Assembly (NCBI GenBank): GCA_030035585.1
Contig: CM057476.1
Coordinates: forward strand, 18,336,501-18,400,500
Origin: Dugong dugon
Lineage: Eukaryota; Chordata; Mammalia; Sirenia; Dugongidae
Direction of reading: 5' to 3'
DNA length: 64,000 nucleotides
Each line of letters opens with the position of its first letter. The first letter of the stretch is position 1. The notes below the pieces were generated by a model that was not told the DNA's origin, searched no databases, and was given only the letters and a program-made list of their open reading frames with translations. Of this stretch, positions 10,686-22,433 are shown piece after piece. Both the position numbers and the translations under genes were made by a program.

Positions 10686-11262
10686 TGTATTAGTTTCTGT
10701 TGCTCTGTGGCAAGTCATCATACGCTTATCCTAAAACAGCACAAATTTATGATGTCACCGTTTCCATGGGGCAGGAATCTGGGCATAAGTTAGTTGTGTC
10801 CTGTGTTCAGAGTCTCACCAGGCTGAAATCAAGGTTTAACCAGAGATGGGCTCTCAGAGGAAGCTTGGGTTCCTCTTGCAAGCTCACTGGTTGTTGGCAG
10901 AATTCAGTTCCTTGAGGTTGTTGGATTAAGGCCCTCAGCCCCTAGTGGCCATCTGCTGTCCCCTGCCATGTGGCCCTCTTCACAACATGGCAGTTTGCTT
11001 GTTCAAGGCCTATAGGTGATCTCTGTTACTTTGAACCTCTCTGACTTCTTCCATCTCTGACCTCTAGATCATCTTTTAAGGGCTTGCTTGCTTAAGCCAG
11101 GCCCACCCAGAATAATCTCCTTTTTAATTAACATAAAAGCAACTACTAATTAGGGACCTTGATTACATCTACAAACCCCACTCAAGGTGAGGAGGTTACA
11201 CAGGGCATGTCTGCCAGGGGTCAGTCATCTAGGGGGGCCGACTTAGAATTCTGTTTACCACA
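10686..11262 (-). mobile_element. MLT1-like LTR (ancient, fossil)
   Basis: Reverse MLT1-type LTR. It starts TGTATTAGTTTCTGTTGCTC, carries the GCCATGTGGCCCTCTTCACA block, and ends near TTTACCACA. About 577 bp, strongly diverged, non-coding. Assigned from overall layout. Confidence 0.65.
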
Positions 11263-11384
11263 GAAACCAGTTAAAAAACAAAAACGGTTCATAGTTCCAC
11301 TCCCCAGGTAATTCATTTAGTAGACTTAGTGGGGCCCAGGAATTCATATTTTAGCAAGCTTCCCAGCTACTTTGAGACTCTCTG

Positions 11385-11547
11385 AGTTACACAGACCTGG
11401 ACTTGAGTCCAAACTTTGTCAGTTGTTGACTTGGAGACCTCCAGATAACTGTTCCCTTCCTCTTAGACTCAGTTTCTTCATCTGTAAAGTGGGTGGATAG
11501 TTCTACCTCACAGGATTGTAGGGAGCATTAAATGTGATAATGCAGAT
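11385..11547 (+). mobile_element. MIR SINE
   Basis: Follows the MIR order: acctggacttgagtcc, CTCAGTTTCTTCATCTGTAA, then TACCTCACAGGATTGTAGG. Confidence 0.87.
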
Positions 11548-11548
11548 G

Positions 11549-11692
11549 GGTGTTTTTCAACCCTGACTGCACATTACAGTCGCTGGGGAGATCCTTGCCT
11601 TACCTTAGACCAGCTGAATCAAAATATCTGGGATAGGGCCTATGCATCAATATTTTCTTAAAAGCTCCCCAGGAGATCCTGATGCACAGTTG
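11549..11692 (+). mobile_element. hAT-Charlie MER5-like MITE
   Basis: Begins TTTTTCAACCCTGACTGCAC and ends AAAAGCTCCCCAGGAGATCC-type sequence, the pattern of MER5-like non-autonomous hAT elements. The ends are degraded inverted repeats. Confidence 0.75.
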
Positions 11693-11699
11693 ATATTTA

Positions 11700-12159
11700 T
11701 GTTAGTCAGCTACTGCTGCAGTAAAGCTGTGAAGCAAATAACTCCCAGATCTCAGTGCCTTACAATAAGAAACATTTATTTTCTCACTCCTGTGTCTGCA
11801 GATGGACTAGAGTTTGGCTCATCTCAGTTGGGCCAAGCTGCAGGCTGTGTGTCTGCTCTATGTGTCTGTCTGGAACTAGCAGCTCTCTGTGGCATGGCCT
11901 TATCATGGTGGTGGCAGATGTGCAAGAGGGGAAGTGGAAACAGGATGTCTTACGAAGCACAGCTTCAAATGCTCACATTATCACCTCCTCCCACATTCCA
12001 TTGGCTAAGGCAAGTCACATGACCAAACACAATAATGGAGCAGGAAAGTAGACTCTGCCCACAGCGGGAAGTACTGCAAAATCTCATGGCAAAAAGTATG
12101 GATGTATAACTCTGTTCAGGGAAGGTGTGGAGTTGGGAACAAGAACCCAGTTCATCACA
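11700..12159 (-). mobile_element. MLT1-like LTR (ancient, fossil)
   Basis: Starts TGTTAGTCAGCTACTGCTGC and carries CACATTCCATTGGCTAAGGC and GCAAGTCACATGACC, typical of reversed MLT1-type LTRs. About 460 bp, non-coding. Confidence 0.65.
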
Positions 12160-13184
12160 GCCGAGAACAATTGATGTTAGCAGAAGCTCTTAGCAAATGT
12201 GCCTGGCCAGAGTAGATGCTCAATGAACACTGTGTAACAAACATTCCTAGAGAGCAGACCCCCCAAAATGTCCTCTGTGGCTGTTCTGTGGGAGCAGTTC
12301 TCCCTCCATGCCTGGTTCCAGGTTGGATTGACTTCCCGTCTTGGCATTTAGCCAGTCTCTAGGGAGAGAGGACTGCACCATAATGCACCAAGTACTTTGA
12401 GTTCCTCAGAAGAAAGATCCCAGTTGGAGGCCACAAGAACTATTATCAGGTACTTAAATACCCATTTGCCCGTCGCCACTCACAAAGTGCTCTATTTATT
12501 TGCACACTCACCGTAATATAGCAGCGGAGGGAGAATTCATTAAGGGAAATTGTGAGGGTAGCTTTCAAAAAAAAAATTCATCTCTCTGTTTTATGCAGCT
12601 CATAGTTCCCTGTTTAATGAGAACCCAGCAAGTCCATTTTCCTTGAGGGTTTAATAAAAGTGTAATTTTAAGAATTAAGACAGATGGGGAAAGTGCTGAG
12701 GGAAGCTATTTCTCCATTAACTCACAGAGCAGACCTTCTCGGTACTGCAAGATGGGTGGGGAGAAGGAAGACCAAGAGCTATCAAGAGTTCTTTAAGATT
12801 GCATAACACTCCAGCCTGGGTTTATACAGCCCAGGGATTCCTGCTGAGCAGATAGGAGTTAGATTTATTGGTTGAGTAATGGGACTGTTACTAGCTGGTG
12901 GTTTAATTAATGCTGATACAGGAGCTTTGCTTTCTCTTAGAACTTGAACTCCAAAGCACTGGAGAAATGTTTACATTTTTAAAACCTTCTGAATGATCTT
13001 GGTTGCCTTTGGAGGGGTGAGGAAAATGGGTTGCTTGAAGGAGGGAGAGTCTTGGGGTAGTGGTAGCTGATATCCAGGCAATTCTCAGGTCCCTACATGT
13101 GACCATGTGGCATATCAGGGACAAATTGTCCATGGCAGTTTGGCTTCTGTCCACCATGCTGTTGACACTGGCTCCTTGTAGCAG
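12160..13184. other. apparently unique sequence, conserved-element-like part
   Basis: No recognised repeat. 12475-12690 has mixed, non-repetitive composition with A/T-rich homeodomain-type cores, as in conserved non-coding elements. No ORF supports an exon. Conservation is inferred, not measured. Confidence 0.4.
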
Positions 13185-13345
13185 GATAACCAGTTGCCAT
13201 GGAATCAATTCTGACTCATAGCCACCCTATAGGACAGAGTAGAACTGCCCTATAGGGTTTCCAAGGACTGGCTGGCGGATTCGAATTGCCGACCTCTTGG
13301 TTAGCAGCCGTAGCTCTTTTAACCAATGTGCTACCAGGGCTCCTG
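13185..13345 (-). mobile_element. AfroSINE
   Basis: Reverse SINE: TTCTGACTCATAGCCACCCT, AGGACAGAGTAGAACTGCCC, B-box region near GGATTCGAATTGCCGACC, head ending at CCAGGGCTCC. Confidence 0.92.
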
Positions 13346-13398
13346 TAGTAGGACAGAACCTGAGATGAAATCATTTTAATAATAGTGTGATTAAAGAA

Positions 13399-13580
13399 CA
13401 GAGCCCTGATGACACGATGGTGAAGCACTCGGCTGCTAACCAAAAAGTTGGCGGTTCAAACCAACCTAGGGGCTCCACGGGAGAGAGACCTGGTGATCTG
13501 CTCCTGTAAAGATTACAGTCGATGACTGTCACACATGAGGTCACTATGAGTCAGAACCCACTGGTTGGCATCCAACAACA
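13399..13580 (+). mobile_element. AfroSINE
   Basis: The head reads GAGCCCTGATGACACGATGG, with B-box-like GGCGGTTCAAACC, body GACCTGGTGATCTGCTCC and an (AAC)n-like tail. Perfect 11-bp TSD tgattaaagaa (13388-13398, 13581-13591). Confidence 0.93.
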
Positions 13581-13614
13581 TGATTAAAGAAGGTAAGAGT
13601 ATTGTTCACATGTT

Positions 13615-13880
13615 TGAGTGCTTATTTCATTGATTTCCACTGAGAAGCTGGTGGTGGTATTATTATCCACATTTTACAGATCAGGAAACCAAGGCTCAGC
13701 CACACAGACAGAAAATGGCAGAGCTGGGACTTGAACCCTGTGTCCATGTCTTAAACCCTATGCTACCTTCATCTGTGTGACAAATGGACCAACTGAGTTT
13801 CAGAGAAGTAGGGTAAAATTCCAAGGCCAAATAGCAAGTGAGTGCAGAGCGGGGACTAGATTTCTTATCTATCAGCGTTC
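13615..13880 (-). mobile_element. MIR SINE(s), reverse
   Basis: One MIR copy at 13615-13775 (TTTTACAGATCAGGAAACCA core). A second degraded copy at about 13785-13880 has AGCAAGTGAGTGCAGAGCGG at the matching position. Confidence 0.75.
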
Positions 13881-13984
13881 CCTACTACTTCTCTAGAATT
13901 TAGTATGGGGATGCTTGCTCATTTTAATATCAGTCTGCATAATCATTAAGGAAGGTAAAGATGCCCCCTTCCTCATCTCCAAAA

Positions 13985-14245
13985 CAGTAAGCAGAACTCA
14001 CATTGACTGAGGACTCACTATGTTGCTAACACATTCTGAGTGCTGTATGTTCATTATTTCACTTAATCGTTACAATAAATGCTAGGAGGAAGGAATGTTT
14101 CTACGTCTACTTTAGAGATAAGGAAGCTGAAGCTTAGAGAGGTGAAGTGACTTGCCCAAGGTCACACAGCAGAAAGGGGCTCAGACAGAATTTGGCCCAG
14201 GTCTTTCTGAGATTTCCAAGTCTTTGCACTGAACCGCAAGGCTAA
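13985..14245 (-). mobile_element. MIR SINE, nearly complete
   Basis: Contains ATTATTTCACTTAATCGTTA, GAGATAAGGAAGCTGAAGCT and GACTTGCCCAAGGTCACACA in MIR reverse order. Confidence 0.88.
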
Positions 14246-15370
14246 ATAGAAACAATTGCTGGATTTTCCTTCACTTCACTTGACCAGTGTCCCAGCTGCC
14301 TCTATCCATAATAACTGAGAGTTGACTGATGCACTTCAGCCTGTCACACCTGGGAGTTATTTTTAGCAAGTTCCTGTATAAAGCTTTCTTTTCCAGAGGT
14401 AGAAAGCAGTCTGCTTTCCTTCATGTATTCTCAGTTGGCATCTTGCCTTATGGTCTCCTTGATGTGCTGTGTTGTAAATCATGAGGCTCTTGGACCTCAC
14501 TAAGTTGGACAGGTCCCTGAGTGGGAGTGAGTAGGTCAGCAGTTTTGGAAACAGCCTCTTCTCTGCTTTTCTTGTGCTGCCATTCATTAAGTGATCATTG
14601 AGAGAACCAGATTTCCTTTTCGACAAGGGAAATGTCTTTGGTTTCCTTCTATGTTCAATTCAGAAGTAGTTGAAAAAAATATTTTGTTTCTTTACCATGT
14701 TGTCAAATATACTTGAATTGATTGACAAAGGTCAAGCACTAGATAATGTCCAGAGAATGGTGAGAATGATTCCTAAATTCATGTTTACATTGTCAAAGTT
14801 GTTAACTGGCTTCAAGTCAGTCACTTTCTACCTTGACAAAAGAAAATAAATGGACATGTTTTAATTTTGCAAGGATATTTGGATTTTCCATTTAGGACCA
14901 GCAGAAGTATCACTCAGATGTATGCTGTCCACGTCGCCATCCATGCCAGACATCACTAATAGATCATAGCACTATTGCCTGCTCAAGACCAGATGTGGTC
15001 TTAAAATCCTTTCCAGCAGAGGGCTCCAGGCAGCCACTGATTAAAATTGGATTGGAAGGCAAAATCTATTTGCCAAGGTTGGCTGGATGCTGTTTTATGT
15101 CGTTTTTGAGTTTAGGAGTCCATGTTTTCCTAGCAGACAGGCTCAGATACAGACCAAACTGGGTCTTCTTTCCCAGCCCACACACTGCAGGAGACGTGAT
15201 GTGCTCACAGAGAAAAGGTATAAATGTATGAATGTATATAACTCATATGAGTGGACCACTTTACTAATGTGGTATGAATATTTTGAAACATATGTAAAAA
15301 TGAAATTAAAAAAAAAATAAGAAAAACATAAAAATTCAATTATTTTCTTCTTGCACTCCAATTGACTGCT
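14246..15370. other. apparently unique A/T-rich spacer
   Basis: No repeat family recognised apart from short A runs near 15308-15330. Frames at 14363-14626 (reverse) and 14995-15320 show no domain pattern. Confidence 0.5.
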
Positions 15371-16344
15371 TTTCTAATAGCTTTATTGAGATATAGTTTA
15401 CATACAATACAATTCACCAATTTAAAGTGTACAGTTCAGTGGTTTTTAGCATATTCACAGAGTTGTGCAACCATTACTACAATCAAGTTTAGAACATTCT
15501 TATCACCCCCAAAAGAAACACTGTACCCATTAGCAGTCACTCCCCATTTCCTCCCAAACCATCTAGGCAACCACCAATCTCTTCTTTCTCTATAGATTTG
15601 CCTGTTCTGGACATTTCATAAAAATGGAATCATACAGTATGTGCTCTTTTGCAACTGGATTCTTTCACTTAGCATAATGTTTTTAAGGTTCATTCATGTT
15701 GTAGCATGTATCAGTACTGTGTTCCTTTTTATTGCTGAATAATATACCATTGTATGGATATAATACATTTATTTATCCATTCACCAGTTGATGGACATTT
15801 GGGTTGTTTCCACTTTTGGCTATTATGAGTGGTGCTGCTATGAACTTTCATGTAGAAGTTTTTGTGTGGACATATGCTTTTGTTTCTCTAGGGTTAATAA
15901 AAGTGGAATTGCTGAGTTATATGGTAACTGTGTGTTTAACCTTTTGAAGAACTACCAAACTACTTTCTAAAGTGACTGCCCTGTTTTACGTTTCTACCTG
16001 TAATAATGAAGGCTCCAATACATCCACATCCTCCCCAACACTTGTCATCGTCTGTCTTTTTGGTTAAAGCCATTCTACTGGGTGTGAAGTAGGATCTCAT
16101 TGTGGTTTTGATTTGCATTTCCCTAATGACTAAAGATGTTGAGCATCACTTCCTGTGCTTGTTGGCCATTTGTATATCTTCTTTGAAGAACTGTCTATTC
16201 AGATCCTTTGCCCACTTTTTAATTAGGTTATTTGTCTTTTCATTATTGAATTGTAAGGGTTCTTTATATTCTGGATACAAGTCTCTTATTAGATATATGA
16301 TTTGCAAATATTTTCTACCATTCTGTGGATTGTCTTGTCAGTTT
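15371..16344 (-). mobile_element. Old L1 (L1M-type), 3' half, left of the nested L1
   Basis: Antisense old L1 beginning with its 3' UTR (ATAGCTTTATTGAGATATAG) and continuing into antisense ORF2 C-terminus. It is interrupted at 16334-16344 by the younger L1 and continues at 25360. Heavily mutated. Confidence 0.92.
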
Positions 16345-17502
16345 ATTTATTTATTTTGTTGTACTTCAGGCTTACAGAACAAATAGTTTCTCGTGAAACA
16401 GTAGTAGACATATTGTTTTATGACATTGGTTAACAACTCCACAACATGTCAACCCTCTCCCTTCTCGACCTTTTTTTTTTGATGAAAATATACATAGCCA
16501 AAGATACACCATTTCAAAAATTTCAACGTGCACAGTTCAGTGACATCGACTGCGCTCTTCCAACTGTGCTGCTATTCTCACTTTAGATGAAGGCTTACAG
16601 AACAAAATAGTTTCTCATTTAACAGTTAGTACACATGTTGCCCTATGACAATGATTAACAACCTCACAACCCATCAACACTATCCTTACTCAACCTTGGG
16701 TCCCTAGCACCAGCTTCCTTGTCCCCTTCTGCCTTCTGGCCCTTGTCCCTGGACTGCTGTCCTCATTAGTCCCATTTGGTTTTATGGGGCTGTCCACTGC
16801 CAGGCTGAACGGTGAACCTCGGAGATGACTTCACCACTGAGCTAAAAGGGTGTCTGGGGACCATACTCTTGGGGTTTCTTCAGTCTCCTTAGGCCAGTAA
16901 ATCTGGTCTTTTTTTTGTGAGTTAGAATTTTATTCTACATACTTCTCCAGCTCTGTCCAGAACCCTCTGTTGTGATCCTGGTCAGAGCAGTCAATGGTGG
17001 TAGCCAGGCACCATCTAGCTATACTGGACTCAGTCTGGTGGAGGCCTTGGTAGCTATGGTCCATTAGTCCTTTGGACGAATCTTTTCCTTGTATCCTGTT
17101 CTCTTCATTCTCCCTTGCTCCCGGAGGGATGAGACCAGTGGAGTATATTAGATGGCTGCTCACAGGCTTTTAAGACCCCAGACTCTACTCACCAAGGTAG
17201 AATGTAGAACATTGTCTTTATAAACTGTGTTATGCCCGTTGAGCTAGATGTTCCCCGAGACCATGGTCCCAACAGCCCTTCACCCAGCAATTCAGTCCCT
17301 CAGGGAGTTTGGATGTGTCTGTGGGGCTTCCATGACTTTTCCTTGTACAAGTTGTGCTGGTTTCCCCTGTATTGTGTACTGTCTCGCCCTTCACCCAAGA
17401 TACCACTTATCTATTGTCTATTTAGTATTTCCCTCCACCCCTCCCATCCCTGGTAACCAACAAAGATTGTTACATTTTGAGTGTGAACTTTTTCATGGGT
17501 TT
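16345..17502 (-). other. 3' UTR of the nested L1
   Basis: About 1.16 kb. In + coordinates the outer end has module A1 (about 16369-16460, starting GGCTTACAGAACAAATAG). Next comes module B after a T-run (about 16470-16585, with GATGAAAATATACATAGCCA). Module A2 follows (about 16588-16690, a second copy of A: AGGCTTACAGAACAAAATAG). The rest is UTR also related to 8200-8925. The same A1-B-A2 order occurs in the insert at 20407-21053, so it belongs to the subfamily and is not damage to one copy. Confidence 0.85.
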
Positions 17503-20500
17503 TTACAATAGAGGTCTCATACAATATTTGTCCTTTTGTGATTGACTTATTTCACTCAGCATAATGTCCTCCAGTTTCATCCATGTTATGAGATGCTTCA
17601 CAGATTCATCATTGTTCTTTCTCGTTGCATGGTACTCCATTGTGTGTATGTACCATAGTTTGTTTATCCATTCATCTGTTGATGGGCATCTAGGTTGTTT
17701 CCATTTTTTGCTATTGTGAACAATGCTGCCGTGAACATAGGTGTGCATATGTCTATTCAAGTGACGACTCTTATTTCTCTAGGATATATTCCTAGGAGTG
17801 GGATTGCTGGATCGAATGGCATGTCTATTGCTAGCTTTCTGAGGAAGCGCCATATCATTTTCCAAAATGGTTGTATCTTTTTGCATTCCCACCAGCAGTG
17901 CATAAGAGTTCCGATCTCCCCGCAGCCCCTCCATCATTTGTTATTTCCAGTGTTTTTGATTCGTGCCAGTAATGCCGGGGTGAGATGGTATCTCATTGTG
18001 GCTTTAATTTGCATTTCTCTAATGGCTAGTGATCGTGAGCATTTCCTCATGTGTCTGTTGGCCATTTGAATGTCTTCTTTGGTGAAGTGTTTGTTCATTT
18101 CCTTTGCCTGTTTTTAAATAGGATTATTTGTCTTTCTGTTGTAGAGGTGTTAGATTTTCTTGTAAATTATGGAGATTAGACCTTTGTCTGACTTGTACTG
18201 TCCAAAAATTTTTTCCCAGTCTGTAGGTTCTCTTTTTTGGTGAAGTCTTTTGAAGAGCATAGGTGTTTGATTTTTAGAAGATCCCAGTTATCTAGCTTAT
18301 CTTTTGGGGTTTGTGTGTCGATGGTTATAGTTTGTATCCTGTTTAAATGCCCTGTATTAAGGCCTGTAGTGTTGGTCCTATGTTTTCTTCTATGAACTTT
18401 ATGGTTTTAGGCTTTATATTCAGGTCTTCGATCCATTTTGAAGTAGTTTTTGTATACGGCATGAGGTATGGGTCCTGTTTCATTTTTTTGCAGATGGATA
18501 TCGAGTTTTGCCAGCACCATTTGTTAAAAAGACTGTCTTTTCCCCATTTGATGGACTTTGGGCCCTTGTTGAAGATCAGGTGACTATAGGTGGATGGATT
18601 TACATCTGGGTTCTCAGTTCTCCTCCCTTGGTCAATGTGTCTGTCATTGTACCAGTACCAGGCTGTTTTGACTACTGTAGCTGTATAGTAGGTTCTGAAG
18701 TCAGGTAGTGTAAGTCCTCCAACTTTATTCTTCTTCTTCAGTAGTGCTTTACTTATTCAGGGCTTCTTCCCTTTCCATATAAAGTTAATGATTAGTTTTT
18801 CCATCTCTTTGAAGAATGTTGTTGGTATTTGGATTGGGATTGCATTGTATTTGTAAATTGCTTTGGGTAGAATTGTCATTTTCACAATGTTGAGTCTACC
18901 AATCCATGAGCATGGTATGTTTTTCCATTTATGTAGATCCCTTTGGGTTTCTTGCAGTAGTATTTTGTAGTTTTCTTTGTATAGGTCTTTTACATCCCTG
19001 GTTAGATTTATTCCTAAGTATTTTATCTTTTTAGGGGCTATTATAAATGGTATTGTTTTCCTGATTTCCTTTTCATCATTCTCCTTATTGGTGTATAGGA
19101 ATCCAACTGATTTCTGTATGTTTATCTTGTATCCTGCTACTTTGCTTAATCTTTCTATTAGTTCCAGTAGATTTCTTGTGGAGTCTTTAGGGTTTTAGGG
19201 TTTTCTATGTATAGTATCATATCATCTGCAGACAGGGACAGTTTAGCTTATTCATTACCAATTTGGATACCCTTTATTTCTTTTTCTGGCCTTATTGCTC
19301 TACCTAGAACTTCGAGCACAATGTTAAATAGGAGTGGTGATAAACGGCATCCTCGTCTTGTTCCTGTTTTCAAGGGGAATGTTTTCAGCCTCTCTCCATT
19401 AAGAATGATGTTGGCCATTGGTTTTGCATAGATGCCATTTATTATGTTGAGAAATTTCACTTCTATACCTATTTTATTGAGAGTTTTTATCAGGAATGGG
19501 TGTTGGACTTTGTCAAATGCCTTTTCTGCATCAATTGAGATGATCATGTGATTCTTTTCTTTCCTTTTATTTATATGGTGGATTACGTTGATTGATTTTC
19601 TAATGTTGAACCATCCTTGCATACCTGGTATGAATCCTACTTGGTTGTGGTGTATTATTTTTTTGATATGATACTGAATTCTGTTGGCTAGAATTTTGTT
19701 GAGAATTTTTGCATCTATATACATGAGACATATTGGTCTGTAATTTTCTTTTTTTGTAACGTCTTTGCCTGGTTTTGGTATCAGCGTTATGCTGGCTTCA
19801 TAGAATGAATTTGAAAGTGTCGCTTCCTTTTCTATGCTCTGAAATAGCTTGAGTAGTACTGGTACAAGGTCTTCTGTAAATGTTTTGTAGAATTCTTCAG
19901 TGAAGCCATCTGGGCCAGGGCTTTTTTTGGTTGGGAGTTTTTTTTATTACCTTTTCAATCTCTTCTCTTGTTATGGGTCTGTTCAGATTTTCAACATCAC
20001 TTTGTTGTAGTTTGGGTAGGTAGTGTGTTTCTAGAAATTTATCCATTTCCTCTAGGTTTTCAAATTTGTTCGAGTGTAGTTTTTCATAATAGTCTGTTAT
20101 AATCCTTTTTATTTCTGTCAGGTCTGTTGTAATGTCCCCCATTTCATTTCTTATTTGGGTTATTTGCGTCCCTTCTGTTTTCTTTTGTCAGTCTGGCCAG
20201 TGGTTTGTCGATTTTGTTGATTCTTTCAAAGAACCAACTTTTGGTTTTGTTGATTCTTTCTGTTGTTTTTCTGTTCTCTATTTCATTTATTTCTGCTCTG
20301 GTCTTTACTATTTACTTTCTTCTGGTGGCTGTGGGATTTTTTTGCTGTTCTCTTTCTATTTGTTTGAGTTCTGTAGTTAATGTTTTGATTTCGTCCCTTC
20401 TTTTTTTTTTATATTTTATTGTACTTCAGGTGAAGGCTTACAGAACAAATAGTTTCTTATGAAACAGTAGTACACATGTTGTTTTATGACATTGGTTAAC

Positions 20501-21986
20501 AAACCCACAACATATTAACCCTCTAAATTCTCAACCTTTTCTTTTTTTTTTTGGCGAAAATACACATAGCCAAAGATACACCGTTTCAAAAATTTCTACA
20601 TACACAGTTCAGTGACATTGACTATGGTCTTCCAATTGTGCTGTTATTCTCACTTAAGATGAAGGCTTACAGAACAAAATAGTTTCTCATTTAACAGCTA
20701 CTACAAATGTTGCCCTATGACAATGATTAACAATCTCACAACACATCAACAATATCCTTACTCCATCTTGTGTTCCCTATCACCAGCTTCCTTGTCCCCT
20801 TCTGCCTTCTGGCCCTTGTCACTGGACTCCTGTACCTCGTTAGTCTCATTTGGTTTTATGGGGCTGTCCAATCCCAGGCTGAACAGTGAACCTCGGAGGT
20901 AACTTCACCACTGAGCTAAAAGGGTATCTGGGGGCCATAATCTCGAGGTTTTTCCAGTCTCCTTTAGGCCAGTAAATCTGGTATTTTTTTTTTTTTTTGT
21001 GAGTTAGAATTATGCTCTACATCCTTCTCCAGCTCTGTCCAGAACCCTCTGTTGTCCCTTCTTTTTTGATGTGTGCATCTACTGCTATAAATTGTTCTCT
21101 GAGGACTGCCTTTGCTGTGTCCCAAAGGTTTTGGTATGATGTGTTTTCATTCTCATTAGATTCTAGGAATTTTTTTATTCCATCTCTGATTTCTTCTATT
21201 ACCCAGTGATGTGTAAGCAGGGTATTATTCAGTTTCCATGTAGTTGATTTTTTTTCCTTGCTCTTTCTGTTGTTAATTTCTACCTTGATGGCATTGTGGT
21301 CAGAGAAGATACTGTGAATTATCTCAGCGTTTTGGATCTTGTTGAGGATTGCTCTGTGGCCTAAGATGTGGTCTATTCTGGAGAATGTTCCATGTGCACT
21401 GGAAAAGAATGTGTACTTTGCAGCAGTTGGATGGAGTGTTCTATATATGTCTATGAGGTCAATTTGGCTGATTGTGCCCTTTAGGTCTTCTGTATCTTTG
21501 CTGAGTTTCTTCTTAGTTGTTCTGTCCTCTAGTGAGAGTGGTGTGTTGAAGTCTCCTACTATTATTGTGGAACTGTCAATTTCTCTTTTCAGTGTTGTTA
21601 GAGTTTGTTTTATGTATTTTGGAGCCCTGTCATTGGGTGCGTAGATTTTTATTATGGTTATGTCTTCATGATGGATCATCCCCTTAATCATTATATAGTG
21701 TCCTCCTTTGTCTTTTGTGGTGGATTTTGTTTTAATGTCTATTTTATCTGAGATTAGTATTGCCACTCCTGCTCTTTTTTGGTAGTTGTTAGCTTGATAT
21801 ATTTTTTTTCCAACCTTTGACTTTTAATAAATTCACATATTTGTTTCTAAGGTGTGTCTCTTGTAGACAGCATATTGATGGATCCTGTTTTCTTATCCAT
21901 TCTGTCACTCTCTGTCTCTTTATGGGTGCATTGAGTCCATTTACATTCAGTGTAATTATTGATAGATGTGAGTTTGTTGCTGTTAT
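17503..21986 (-). pseudogene. L1 ORF2 (endonuclease-RT), broken, with insertion
   Basis: After removing the 661 bp added by the insert plus its duplicated target, about 3.82 kb remains, close to the usual 1275-codon L1 ORF2. The endonuclease domain is an open 249-residue stretch (21766-21017) with VGDFNTPLS at residues 70-78, SRIDHILG and SDHNAIKVEI, so its key D/H residues are present. The RT domain is open at 19724-19248 with [16 protein letters not shown] and [12 protein letters not shown]. Past a stop there, the usual FADD box reads SADD (complement 19221-19232). A C-terminal piece is at 17760-17503. The presumed start codon position reads ATA (complement 21984-21986). Several stops and frameshifts are present. 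Confidence 0.9.
20407..21053 (-). mobile_element. L1 3'-end insertion inside the L1 ORF2
   Basis: A 647-bp 5'-truncated L1 end in the same orientation as its host. Flanked by a perfect 14-bp TSD gtcccttctttttt (20393-20406, 21054-21067). It matches the host's own 3' UTR (16345-16975) in content and module order, so donor and host are close relatives. It interrupts ORF2 between the endonuclease and RT domains. Confidence 0.94.
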
Positions 21987-22433
21987 TTTGTAGTGCTTTT
22001 TTTTGTGGTGCTGAGGTTTTCTTTGTTCTTCTTATTCTCTTGTGCTGATTTACTTTTGTTTGTGGATTTTTTTTCCATTTCTTTTGTTTTTGCTGAGACT
22101 TTATGTTTTTCCTCTTTATTTTTATGAATATGTTTGTTAAACTTTCTTTGTGGTTACCATGAATTTTACCCTTATCTTTCTAAGTTTGAAGTAGTCTACC
22201 ATTACTTGGTATCGCCTTGCCTTCCTCTCCATTAGAAGGTTGTATACCTATGCTGTTTATTCCCTCTTTTATTGTTTTGATGTTGTTGTCATTTACTGAT
22301 TAACTGCTCTGATTCCTTGTTGTATTTCTTTTGGTTTTGGATAGTCCTTGAGAGTTCATTTCCTAGACTGGTATCTGGCTGGTACGATCCTGCGTCCTAG
22401 ATTCTGCCTGTGAGCTGAAGTTGTTTGTTCAGA

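Noticed and set aside
13399-13580. tRNA gene candidates in SINE heads (here and in the other AfroSINEs)
   Set aside because: A-box and B-box-like sequences are present, but no full cloverleaf and CCA-end context; these are SINE promoters, not functional tRNA genes.
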